Under the pieces are notes generated by a model that did not search any database, was not told the DNA's origin, and was given only the letters and a program-made list of their open reading frames with translations. The position numbers and the translations under genes were made by a program. Shown here piece after piece: positions 32,200-39,768 of a stretch of 43,227 nt of DNA. This DNA comes from Halomarina rubra (GTDB lineage: Archaea > Halobacteriota > Halobacteria > Halobacteriales > Haloarculaceae), in NCBI RefSeq assembly GCF_023699475.1, contig NZ_JALXFV010000004.1, forward strand, positions 1 to 43,227, read 5' to 3'. The stretch's first letter is position 1, and each line of letters starts with the position of its first letter.

Positions 32200-32328
32200 G
32201 AGAACCGACGGTGTGCCTCTGACAAGTCCCGATCTGCTGTCCGGTGCAGGTGTGACGTAGTGCGCTTCTCGCGCAGTAACCTGTTTCGGACATCGGTCGA
32301 AGAAGCGTCACGTTTCTCACCTGCTGTT

Positions 32329-33000
32329 TTATATACGGTCGCGGTCCCCGCCCAGCACCGCCTCGACGAGACCCGCGGTTCCGCGTCGGAGCCGTCGCCC
32401 CACTGCCGTCGCCGAGATGTCGAGCGTCGACGCGATGTCTTCGAGCGACGACAGTCGCGGTTCGTCGAAGTAGCCGGCCTCGTAGGCCGCGAGCAGGGCT
32501 TCGCGTTGACGGTCGGTGAGTCCGGCGTCGCCCCAGTCGCCCGCGTCGTCGGCACGGTACAGCCGTTGGACGTCGAACGTGAGGCCGTTGTCACAGCAGA
32601 ACTCGCGCATCGTGACGAGCGCCTCCCGGCCCGGGAACTGATAGCGACCGGTCCACGCGCCGTCGCGACAGTACGCGCTGAGCATCGCGCCGCCGTGTCT
32701 GGTGAGTACGGGGACGACGAGCAGTTCGGGCGTGGGTTCGACGCGGTACAGTCGGTCGGCGTCGCTGCCGCCGTCGACGACCACGACCGGGTCCGCCACC
32801 GACGGGTCCTCGGCCAGCGCCGCGTCGAACGCGCCGAAGTCCTCACAGCGAACCGCGTAGAACAGGTACGGGATGTCCTGGTCCGTCGCGGCGTGGTAGC
32901 GGGTCTCGATGGTGGCGTCCGGCACCGCCCGCGTCGTGCCGTAGAAGATCTGCTTGGGGCTCTCCGTTCTGATCTCCGCGATGATACTGTCGTCGACCAT
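32329..33000 (-). CDS. Bat-like helix-turn-helix transcription regulator
   Basis: A 223-aa haloarchaeal DNA-binding protein of the bacterio-opsin-activator (HTH_10) group. The N-terminal 150 residues form a sensor-like alpha/beta domain (SIIAEIRTESPKQIFYGTTR, YLFYAVRCEDFGAFDAALAE, LYRVEPTPELLVVPVLTRHG), without PAS-GAF ligands that I can name. The C-terminal HTH reads LTDRQREALLAAYEAGYFDE (about 165-184) followed by SSLEDIASTLDISATAVGRR, the typical order of this family. The stop TAA is in a TATATAA-like run. Genes of this class regulate nearby or distant targets; its place between xpb and bax1 suggests regulation of DNA repair or simple insertion. The signal sensed is unknown. Confidence 0.85.
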   Translation of the reverse strand: MVDDSIIAEIRTESPKQIFYGTTRAVPDATIETRYHAATDQDIPYLFYAVRCEDFGAFDAALAEDPSVADPVVVVDGGSDADRLYRVEPTPELLVVPVLTRHGGAMLSAYCRDGAWTGRYQFPGREALVTMREFCCDNGLTFDVQRLYRADDAGDWGDAGLTDRQREALLAAYEAGYFDEPRLSSLEDIASTLDISATAVGRRLRRGTAGLVEAVLGGDRDRI

Positions 33001-33106
33001 GCCTCGAACGGCGGGCGAGTCCCCGCCTCTTCGCGGGTCTCACACGTGGACGCGGAAATAGATATCGGCCCACGTCACCCGGTCGTCCCGGCACTCGCCG
33101 GGTGGT

Positions 33107-34546
33107 TCAGCGCCTGCGAGCGGCGACGCCCTCCTCGGCGGTCTCCTCGGTGACGATCTCGTAGAGCACGGCCCGACCAGCACGCGCCGCCGACACCTCG
33201 TCGGGCGTCGGCCCGTCGGTCTCGGCACCGGCGTCCTCGCCGACCCCTGTGTTCCCGAGGTCCTCGTCGTCGCCGGTGCCCTGCGCCCCTTTCGGGCGCA
33301 GCACTCGGCCGAGACGCTGGGTGAACTCGCGTTCGCTCCCCGACCCCGAGAGGACGACGGCGACGTTCGCGTCGGGCACGTCGACGCCCTCGTCGAGCAC
33401 GTTCGCCGTGACGACCCGCGAGTACGTCCCCTCGCGGAACCGTCGGAGGGTGTCGCGGCGTTCTGCCGTCCCCGTCTCGTGGGTGATGGCCGGAATCAGG
33501 AACCGTTCGGAGAGGCGGTAGACGAGGTCCGTCGAGGCGGTGAACACGATGACGCGGTCCTCGCGGTGACGGTCGAGGATGGCTTCGAGTTCTTCGACCT
33601 TCGCGTCGGCGTGCATCATCACGTCGCGGGCGCGCTGTTTCGCCAGCAACGCCTCCCGGGCACGCGGGTCCGACCCCGAGCGCATGACGAGTTTCTGGTA
33701 GTCGCTCCCCGAGCGCAACTGGAGGTTCGAACTGGCGAGGTAGTCGGTGAACGTCCCCTGTTCCTCCTCGTACTCCGCTCGCTCCTCGTCGTTCAGTTCG
33801 ACGCTGATGCGCTTGATGTCGTAGTCCGCGAGGTGTTCGCCCGCCAGGTCGTCGACGCTCACGTCGTAGACCAGCGGCCCGACGAGGTCCTCGACGACCG
33901 CGTGTGCGCCGTCCGGTCGCTCGAACGTCGCGGTCAGCCCCATCCGGGCGGGTGCGGCCAGCAGGCGGGCGATGTCGCGGTAGCCCTCCCCGCCGAGGTG
34001 GTGGACCTCGTCGAAGACGACGAAGCCGAACCGGCCGCCGACCTCGTCGGCCCGGAGGTACGCCGAGTCGTACGTCGAGACGGTCAACGGGCCGAACTCC
34101 TGTGTCCCGCCGCCGAACTGGCCGACCTCGCAGTCGAACTCCGTCGTCAGTTCGCGTCGCCACTGCTCGACGAGGTCGATGGTCGGGACGACGACGAGCG
34201 TCGGAACGCCGAGGGCGGCGATAGCGGCGATAGCGACGACGGTCTTGCCGCTCCCGGTCGGGAGTTCGAGGACGCCCCGGTCGTCGTTCGCGCGCCACGC
34301 GTCGAGGGCGGCGCGCTGGTAGCTTCGGAGTTCGTAGCTCGTCGTCAGGTCGAGCGGCACGGTGTCGAGCACCGCGTCCTCGTAGTCGACGCCGAGCGCG
34401 TCGAGTTCCTCGCGGAGGGCGGCGTAGCGGTGGCCCGGCGCGCGGGCCGTCTTCGTCCGCGGGTCGGTCTCGACCCACGGGCAGTCGAGGGCGTCGGGTG
34501 GGTCCGTGATTCGGACCGTCCCCTCCTCGAACGAGAGCCGTGTCAC
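33107..34546 (-). CDS. xpb: XPB-like DNA helicase (superfamily 2)
   Basis: A 479-aa ATP-driven DNA helicase/translocase, the archaeal counterpart of the TFIIH subunit XPB used in repair. Motif I is LPTGSGKT (95-102), motif II DEVH (179-182), motif III GLTATF (203-208). XPB's RED motif, which usually follows as RED, appears as ERPDG, so the Glu is Pro. An N-terminal damage-recognition-like domain (residues 1-70) precedes the motor. Motifs V and VI are seen in VVTANVLDEGVDVPDANVAV and FTQRLGRVLRPKG. A low-complexity acidic linker with Asp/Glu/Gly follows before the C-terminal end. It works with the Bax1 nuclease encoded downstream on the same strand. The start is the Met at 34546, adjacent to divergent grpE. 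Confidence 0.88.
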   Translation of the reverse strand: MTRLSFEEGTVRITDPPDALDCPWVETDPRTKTARAPGHRYAALREELDALGVDYEDAVLDTVPLDLTTSYELRSYQRAALDAWRANDDRGVLELPTGSGKTVVAIAAIAALGVPTLVVVPTIDLVEQWRRELTTEFDCEVGQFGGGTQEFGPLTVSTYDSAYLRADEVGGRFGFVVFDEVHHLGGEGYRDIARLLAAPARMGLTATFERPDGAHAVVEDLVGPLVYDVSVDDLAGEHLADYDIKRISVELNDEERAEYEEEQGTFTDYLASSNLQLRSGSDYQKLVMRSGSDPRAREALLAKQRARDVMMHADAKVEELEAILDRHREDRVIVFTASTDLVYRLSERFLIPAITHETGTAERRDTLRRFREGTYSRVVTANVLDEGVDVPDANVAVVLSGSGSEREFTQRLGRVLRPKGAQGTGDDEDLGNTGVGEDAGAETDGPTPDEVSAARAGRAVLYEIVTEETAEEGVAARRR

Positions 34547-34584
34547 ACGCCGAGTTGCGAGCGAGCGGCCATGTCGATTCCGGT

Positions 34585-34592
34585 CGGGTTAA
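34585..34592 (+). promoter_or_regulatory. TATA box of grpE
   Basis: GGTTAAAC, centred about 29 bp before the ATG at 34618, in the 71-bp region between the divergent xpb and grpE genes. Confidence 0.6.
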
Positions 34593-34617
34593 ACGGCCGC
34601 CGACCGTCGGTTCGGGT

Positions 34618-35301
34618 ATGAGCGACGAGACGCCGCCGACGGACGCGACGGACGCGAGCGAGGGTGCGGACGCGACCACCGCGGAGTCCGACGACGGCGA
34701 CTCCCCGGAGACGGCAGCGCAGACGGACGGTCCCGACGCCGAGACGACGGCCACGGACGCCGAGGAGGTCCCCACCGACCTCGTCGAGCGCGTCCGCGAG
34801 AGCGACGCGGAGACCATCGCCCGCGAGATAACGGCGCTCCGTGCGCGCGCCGAGGAGGCCGAGGCCCGACTGGCGGAGGCCGACGAGACGACCGAGGACC
34901 TCCAGAACCAACTGAAACGCAAACAGGCGGACTTCCAGAACTACAAGAAGCGGATGGAGAAGCGCCGCGAGCAGGAGACCAAACGCGCGACGGAGGACCT
35001 CGTCACCCGGATGGTCGACGTTCGGGACAACCTCAAACGCGGCCTCGACCAGGAGGGCGACATCCGCGATGGCGTCGAGTCCACACTGCGGCAGTTCGAC
35101 GACGTCCTCGACGCGGAGAACGTCGAGGAGATATCGCCGGAACCGGGCGAGACGGTCGACCCCCAGCGCCACGAGGTGCTGATGCGCGTCGACAGCGACC
35201 ACCCCGAGGGCACCGTCGCGCAGGTCCACCGGCCGGGCTACGAGATGGCCGAGAAGGTCATCCGGAGCGCGCAGGTGACGGTGAGCGACGGGGAGGAGTA
35301 G
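34618..35301 (+). CDS. grpE: Nucleotide exchange factor GrpE
   Basis: A 227-aa co-chaperone that releases ADP from DnaK so that it can drop its client. The first 60 residues are a disordered acidic Thr/Asp/Glu-rich extension (MSDETPPTDATDASEG and on), common in haloarchaea. A long coiled coil follows (about 70-125, ARAEEAEARLAEADETTEDL and on), which reads into KQADFQNYKKRME, the family signature. The C-terminal beta domain that contacts DnaK contains NVEEISPEPGETVDPQRHEV (about 170-189) and GYEMAEKVIRSAQVTVS. Other starts upstream are in the TATA element or in xpb, so the Met at 34618 is taken. It is the first gene of a chaperone set with dnaK next. Confidence 0.93.
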   Translation: MSDETPPTDATDASEGADATTAESDDGDSPETAAQTDGPDAETTATDAEEVPTDLVERVRESDAETIAREITALRARAEEAEARLAEADETTEDLQNQLKRKQADFQNYKKRMEKRREQETKRATEDLVTRMVDVRDNLKRGLDQEGDIRDGVESTLRQFDDVLDAENVEEISPEPGETVDPQRHEVLMRVDSDHPEGTVAQVHRPGYEMAEKVIRSAQVTVSDGEE

Positions 35302-35391
35302 CGCGGTTCGGACTGAGCGAAGCGAGTGAGCGTCAGGACGAACGAGACAACGGCGCGACCGGTCACACCGAGCCGACTGGTACGGAACTTC

Positions 35392-35399
35392 TGTATAAA
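35392..35399 (+). promoter_or_regulatory. Distal TATA box of dnaK
   Basis: TGTATAAA, the best TATA match in the window, is 120 bp before the dnaK ATG. A start site about 27 bp downstream would give a leader of about 100 nt that contains the hairpin at 35434-35449. Confidence 0.55.
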
Positions 35400-35433
35400 G
35401 CTTCGTAGGTGGGTCGGGGGCAGGTCGCCGAAA

Positions 35434-35449
35434 ACCGCACCACTGCGGT
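35434..35449. other. Hairpin in the dnaK upstream region
   Basis: ACCGCA-CCAC-TGCGGT, a perfect 6-bp stem with 4-nt loop, 71 bp before the dnaK ATG, between the two TATA elements. Confidence 0.55.
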
Positions 35450-35486
35450 CGATTGGGCCGAAAGTGTGTGACGGCGTATTCAGCAA

Positions 35487-35494
35487 GCTTTACC
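35487..35494 (+). promoter_or_regulatory. Proximal TATA box of dnaK
   Basis: GCTTTACC is centred about 29 bp before the ATG at 35520 and would give a leaderless transcript. With the distal element it makes two candidate dnaK promoters. Confidence 0.5.
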
Positions 35495-35519
35495 AGTGCG
35501 ACGCCGGTATGGGACGGTA

Positions 35520-37439
35520 ATGGCGAGCAACAAGATTCTCGGTATCGACCTCGGTACCACCAACTCCGCGTTCGCGGTGATGGAAGGTGGCGACCCCGAA
35601 ATCATCGTCAACGGGGAGGGCGACCGCACGACACCCTCCGTCGTCGGCTTCACCGACGAGGAGCGACTCGTCGGCCGCCCCGCGAAGAACCAGGCCATCC
35701 AGAACCCAGAGCGCACCATCTCCTCCATCAAGCGCCACATGGGCGAGGAGGACTACACCGTCGACATCGACGGCGAACAGTACACGCCCGTCGAGATCTC
35801 GGCGATGATCCTCCAGAAGATCAAGCGCGACGCCGAGGAGTACCTGGGCGACGACGTCGAGAAGGCCGTCATCACGGTCCCGGCGTACTTCAACGACAAA
35901 CAGCGCCAGGCGACGAAAGACGCCGGCGAGGTCGCCGGCTTCGAGGTCGAGCGCATCGTCAACGAACCGACCGCCGCGTCGATGGCGTACGGTCTCGACG
36001 ACGACTCCGACCAGACCGTCCTCGTCTACGACCTCGGGGGCGGCACGTTCGACGTCTCCATCCTCGACCTGGGTGGGGGCGTCTACGAGGTCGTCGCCAC
36101 GAACGGGGACAACGACCTCGGGGGCGACGACTGGGACGAGGCCATCATCGACCACCTCGCCGACGAGTTCGAGGCCGAACACGGCGTCGACCTCCGCGAG
36201 GACCGACAGGCACTCCAGCGGCTGAAGGACGCCGCCGAGGAGGCGAAGATCGAGTTGTCGAGTCGCAAGGAGACGACCATCAACCTGCCGTTCATCGCGG
36301 CGACCGATTCCGGCCCGCTCAACCTGGAGACGAAGTTGAGCCGCGCGAAGTTCGAGTCGCTCACCAGCGACCTCGTCGGGCGCACCGTCGAACCGACCGA
36401 ACAGGCGCTCTCGGACGCCGGCTACTCGAAGTCCGACATCGACGAGGTCATCCTCGTCGGTGGCTCCACGCGGATGCCCCAGGTTCAAGAGCAGGTCGAG
36501 GAGCTCACCGGCCAGGCCCCGAAGAAGAACGTCAACCCCGACGAGGTCGTCGCGCTGGGCGCGGCGATTCAGGGTGGCGTGCTCGGCGGGGAGGTCGACG
36601 ACATCGTCCTGCTCGACGTGACGCCCCTCTCGCTCGGTATCGAGGTCAAGGGCGGCCTGTTTGAGCGTCTCATCGAGAAGAACACGACCATCCCGACCGA
36701 GGAGTCGAAGATATTCACCACCGCGGCGGACAACCAGACCAACGTCCAGGTCCGTGTGTTCCAGGGTGAACGGGAGATGGCCGACCAGAACGAACTGCTC
36801 GGCGAGTTCCAACTCGCCGGTATCCCGCCCGCGCCTGCCGGCACGCCACAGATCGAGGTGACGTTCAACATCGACGAGAACGGCATCGTCAACGTCGAGG
36901 CCGAGGACAAGGGATCGGGTAACGCCGAGTCCATCACCATCGAGGGCGGTGCGGGGCTCTCCGACGACGAGATCGACCGGATGCAACAGGAGGCCGAAGA
37001 GCACGCCGAGGAGGACAAGGAGCGGCGCGAGCGCATCGAGGCGCGCAACGACGCCGAAGGCTCCGTCCAGCGTGCCCGCACGCTCATGGAGGAGAACGAG
37101 GAGAACGTCTCCGACGACCTCCGCGAGGACATCGAGGCGGCCATCGAGGACGTCGAGGAGACGCTCGAAGACGAGGACGCCACGACCGAAGACCTCCGCG
37201 ACGCCAGCGAGGCGCTCGCGAAGGAGCTCCAGGAGATCGGCAAGCAGATGTACGAACAGCAGGCCGCCGCGGGCGGTGCGGGTGCCGGCGCAGGCCCCGG
37301 TGCGGGCGCTGGCGCGGCGGGCGCAGGTCCCGGCGAAGCGGGTGCCGGCCCCGGCGCGGGTCAGGAGTCGGAGTACGTCGACGCCGACTTCGAGGACGTT
37401 CAGGAGGACGACGAGACCGAGGAAGACGACGACGCGTAA
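35520..37439 (+). CDS. dnaK: Hsp70 chaperone DnaK
   Basis: A 639-aa ATP-dependent chaperone that refolds and protects proteins with DnaJ and GrpE. The nucleotide-binding domain starts with [17 protein letters not shown] (about 5-21), and shows [20 protein letters not shown] (about 118-137), [18 protein letters not shown] and [14 protein letters not shown]. The substrate-binding domain begins near [20 protein letters not shown], and the lid contains [21 protein letters not shown] Gly/Ala/Pro-rich run, [20 protein letters not shown] and on (about 590-620), and an acidic end (EEDDDA) replace the EEVD tail of eukaryotic forms. Two TATA elements and a hairpin upstream suggest regulated expression, as expected for a heat-shock gene. 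Archaeal dnaK is usually regarded as an ancient acquisition from bacteria. Confidence 0.97.
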   Translation: MASNKILGIDLGTTNSAFAVMEGGDPEIIVNGEGDRTTPSVVGFTDEERLVGRPAKNQAIQNPERTISSIKRHMGEEDYTVDIDGEQYTPVEISAMILQKIKRDAEEYLGDDVEKAVITVPAYFNDKQRQATKDAGEVAGFEVERIVNEPTAASMAYGLDDDSDQTVLVYDLGGGTFDVSILDLGGGVYEVVATNGDNDLGGDDWDEAIIDHLADEFEAEHGVDLREDRQALQRLKDAAEEAKIELSSRKETTINLPFIAATDSGPLNLETKLSRAKFESLTSDLVGRTVEPTEQALSDAGYSKSDIDEVILVGGSTRMPQVQEQVEELTGQAPKKNVNPDEVVALGAAIQGGVLGGEVDDIVLLDVTPLSLGIEVKGGLFERLIEKNTTIPTEESKIFTTAADNQTNVQVRVFQGEREMADQNELLGEFQLAGIPPAPAGTPQIEVTFNIDENGIVNVEAEDKGSGNAESITIEGGAGLSDDEIDRMQQEAEEHAEEDKERRERIEARNDAEGSVQRARTLMEENEENVSDDLREDIEAAIEDVEETLEDEDATTEDLRDASEALAKELQEIGKQMYEQQAAAGGAGAGAGPGAGAGAAGAGPGEAGAGPGAGQESEYVDADFEDVQEDDETEEDDDA

Positions 37440-37451
37440 CCGAACGACTCT

Positions 37452-37976
37452 CTACGACTCTTCTGCTGTCGTCGACACGACCGGCGAGCCGTGGCCTTCG
37501 ATAGTGGTCGCCACGGACGGGTCGACGGTCGTCTCGAACGTCGTTCCGAACTCGGGGTGGCGGTGGTCGACGGCCACCGTGTCGACGCGGTCGGGGTCGA
37601 CCTGCAGGGCGACGCGGTAGTCGATGTCCGCGGCCCCACAGTCGTACTCGTCGAGGTCGTCGAATAGGGGGGACTGGTCGACGACGACGACGACCGTCCG
37701 GTCCACGAGGGTCACGTCGCCCAGGTGGAACTCGTGACAGCCGTCGAGGTGTGCGCGTCCGGTCACGACGACCCGACGCTCTCCGGCGTGGGCCGTGGCT
37801 CGGGGCTCGTCGTTCGGCCCGACGTACCCGCCGAGCGTCTCGAACGACGCTGGGACGGCCCGCACCGGCGTTTCAGTCGGCGTGTCGACACGAGTCGCGT
37901 CACTGCCACCGAGAACTGAGGTACAGCCAGCGAGCGGGACGGTGACGAGCGACGTGAGGAGGGCGCGGCGGTGCAC
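37452..37976 (-). CDS. Lipoprotein, function unknown
   Basis: A 174-aa exported protein. The N-terminus MHRRALLTSLVTVPLAGCTS has a twin Arg followed by a short hydrophobic core and a lipobox LAGC with Cys18, the form of haloarchaeal Tat lipoproteins. A Thr/Pro/Ser-rich linker precedes a beta-rich domain, RRVVVTGRAHLDGCHEFHLG and VTLVDRTVVVVVDQSPLFDD, with two Cys (GCHEF, YDCGAA) that could form a disulfide. The layout suggests a small surface domain of immunoglobulin-like or lipocalin-like kind, but no family is recognised. A TATA-like GAGGTTTTT (minus) is centred 27 bp upstream. Its stop is only 12 bp beyond dnaK's, so the genes are convergent. Confidence 0.78.
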   Translation of the reverse strand: MHRRALLTSLVTVPLAGCTSVLGGSDATRVDTPTETPVRAVPASFETLGGYVGPNDEPRATAHAGERRVVVTGRAHLDGCHEFHLGDVTLVDRTVVVVVDQSPLFDDLDEYDCGAADIDYRVALQVDPDRVDTVAVDHRHPEFGTTFETTVDPSVATTIEGHGSPVVSTTAEES

Positions 37977-38036
37977 ACGGTCACTGAAGCGGGCCGAGAG
38001 AAAAACCTCGGGTGAGTGCTGGAGCGACCGCGTCGC

Positions 38037-38837
38037 CTACCGGCCGACGAACTCGGCGTCCTCTTTCCCGAAGAACGCGGCGTACCCGCGCTCGTAGTCC
38101 TCGGTCTGGGTCGCGTTGGCGATGGTGTCGGTCTCTGCGGCCATCTGCCCCGGCAGGTCGCGCCCGTAGCTCTCGACGAGCAGGCGTTTGGTCGCGCCGA
38201 ACGCCTTCGTCGGGCCGCTGGCGAGACGGTCGGCCATCGCGGCAAGGCGGTCGTCGAACTCCTCGCTCGGGACGGACTCGGTGACGAGGCCCAGCGAGAC
38301 GGCGTAGTCGGCGTCGATTGGTTCGTCCATCAGGACGAGTTCCTTCGCGCGGCGGAGGCCGACGAGGCGCGGGAGCCAGAACGTCGACCCACCGTCGCCG
38401 GTCAGACCGATGCGGCCGTAGGCGAACTCCAGACGCGCGTCGTCGGCCATCACGACGGCGTCGCCGGCGAGCGCCATCGAGAAGCCCGCGCCGGCGGCGA
38501 CCCCGTTGACTCCGACGACGACGGGTTTCGGAGCCTGGTGGAACGCGAGGACGGTGTCGTGGAGCGTCGAAGCCAGCGAGCGCAGGTCGGGAGCGTCGCT
38601 GTCGTCGCCGTCGAACAGCGCGAGGTCCGCGCCGGCACAGAACACACCGTCGGTGCCGCGGACCGTGATACATCGAACGGACTCGTCGTCGGCCAGTCGC
38701 GTGGCGGCGTCGAACAGTTCGTCGGCCATCGTCGGGTTGAGCGAGTTGAAGTTGCTCGTCGAGGCGAGCGTCAGGTGGGCGACGCCGTCGGCGACGGTCA
38801 GTTCGAGGTTCTCGTAGTCGGTGTCGAAGTCGGACAT
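38037..38837 (-). CDS. Enoyl-CoA hydratase/isomerase family protein
   Basis: A 266-aa crotonase-fold enzyme acting on acyl-CoA thioesters. The N-terminal ADGVAHLTLASTSNFNSLNP segment, the oxyanion-hole strand GVFCAGADLALF (about 80-91), and PKPVVVGVNGVAAGAGFSMA (about 116-135) with the following AGDAVVMADDARLEFAYGRI are the family pattern; Glu residues that would act as acid/base are seen only in part, so hydratase versus isomerase is open. I use the Met at 38837, not the earlier ATG at 38870, as a TATA-like element (GATAAAACA on the plus strand) sits 27 bp upstream of it. The downstream gene is a lipoprotein on the same strand, with its own promoter. Confidence 0.86.
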   Translation of the reverse strand: MSDFDTDYENLELTVADGVAHLTLASTSNFNSLNPTMADELFDAATRLADDESVRCITVRGTDGVFCAGADLALFDGDDSDAPDLRSLASTLHDTVLAFHQAPKPVVVGVNGVAAGAGFSMALAGDAVVMADDARLEFAYGRIGLTGDGGSTFWLPRLVGLRRAKELVLMDEPIDADYAVSLGLVTESVPSEEFDDRLAAMADRLASGPTKAFGATKRLLVESYGRDLPGQMAAETDTIANATQTEDYERGYAAFFGKEDAEFVGR

Positions 38838-38860
38838 ACTCGGGGTTACAACGCAGTTGC

Positions 38861-38869
38861 GATAAAACA
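38861..38869 (-). promoter_or_regulatory. TATA box of the enoyl-CoA hydratase gene
   Basis: Reads TGTTTTATC on the minus strand, centred 28 bp before the ATG at 38837. It overlaps the rejected upstream ATG at 38870. Confidence 0.6.
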
Positions 38870-38909
38870 ACTGGGATGGTCTCTCGGTGCGGCACCGACA
38901 CGCACGGAA

Positions 38910-38918
38910 CTTTATACG
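38910..38918 (+). promoter_or_regulatory. TATA box of the acidic-linker protein gene
   Basis: CTTTATACG is centred exactly 27 bp before the ATG at 38941, one of the best-placed TATA elements of the window. Confidence 0.65.
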
Positions 38919-38940
38919 TGGACTCCCGAACGCCTCTCAT

Positions 38941-39735
38941 ATGCAACAGCTCGACGTCACCGACGACCAGTTGGCGTACCTCGAACGCGTGCGTGCGACC
39001 CTCGAATCGGAGTACCTCGGCCCCTACGGCACGGTGAGCATCCAGGACGCGCTCCAGTACCTCATCGACGTCCACGAGGCGACCGCACCCGAGATGCCCC
39101 AGGCCGACGCGGGCGTCGTCGCGGCCGCGACGGCGGGCGAGACGTCGGGGGCGAGCGTCTCCGTGTCCGTCACGAACGGGGTCGACGACGCGGCCTCGGC
39201 AACAGTCTCGGCCGAACCGGTCGCCGAGGACACCCCGTCAGACGAGTCGACCACCGACGAGTCGTCGACCGACGCGCAGACGGAGGACGCACCCGTTGCG
39301 GACCCCGACGAGGACGCGGCTGGGACCGAGCAGGACGCTCCCCCGGCCGCCGAGGCGGCCACCGGTGTCTCGGATGCGGACGAGCACCCCACCGAGACGG
39401 ACGGTTCGACGGCCGACACCGAGGCGAGCGCGGACGCCGAGGAAAGCGTCGACACCGACGAGTCGGCCGCGACCGACGTCGACGCGGACGCCGAGGAGTC
39501 GACGCCCGAGGACGCGGCGGACGAGAGCCAGTCCGACGACGGTGGGGCCGCCGCGCCCGAGTCGGGTGGCAACGACCGACTCCAGGCGATGATGAACCTC
39601 CTCGACACCCACGGCGACAAGTGGCGCGAGGGCGACGGCGAGGCGCGCTACGAGGTCGACCTGCCCGACGGGTCGGTCGAGACGGTCCAGACGCGCGACG
39701 ACGTGCGCGCCGTACTGTTCAAGAACTACCGGTAG
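38941..39735 (+). CDS. Two small domains joined by a long acidic linker, function unknown
   Basis: A 264-aa soluble protein. Residues 1-48 form a compact helical unit, MQQLDVTDDQLAYLERVRAT and SIQDALQYLIDVHEA, that looks like the ribbon-helix-helix or small helical domains of haloarchaeal regulators. From about 60 to 208 comes a low-complexity linker of Asp, Glu, Ala, Thr and Ser with repeating DES/TDE/ADAEE units and almost no hydrophobic residues. The last 53 residues fold again: NDRLQAMMNLLDTHGDKWRE followed by ARYEVDLPDGSVETVQTRDD and VRAVLFKNYR. The two ends may thus bind different partners at a distance. No signal peptide or membrane span is present. I recognise no family. Confidence 0.78.
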   Translation: MQQLDVTDDQLAYLERVRATLESEYLGPYGTVSIQDALQYLIDVHEATAPEMPQADAGVVAAATAGETSGASVSVSVTNGVDDAASATVSAEPVAEDTPSDESTTDESSTDAQTEDAPVADPDEDAAGTEQDAPPAAEAATGVSDADEHPTETDGSTADTEASADAEESVDTDESAATDVDADAEESTPEDAADESQSDDGGAAAPESGGNDRLQAMMNLLDTHGDKWREGDGEARYEVDLPDGSVETVQTRDDVRAVLFKNYR

Positions 39736-39768
39736 TCCTCCTCGTTCCGAGCAGCGAGTCGGCCCCGT

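Noticed and set aside
33021-33040. Short inverted repeat CCCGC/GCGGG upstream of the Bat-like regulator gene
   Set aside because: A 5-bp GC stem is expected often by chance at this base composition, and nothing else supports it.
35326-35520. 64-aa open frame before dnaK
   Set aside because: It covers both dnaK TATA elements and the hairpin, has no family resemblance and an atypical composition for this proteome.
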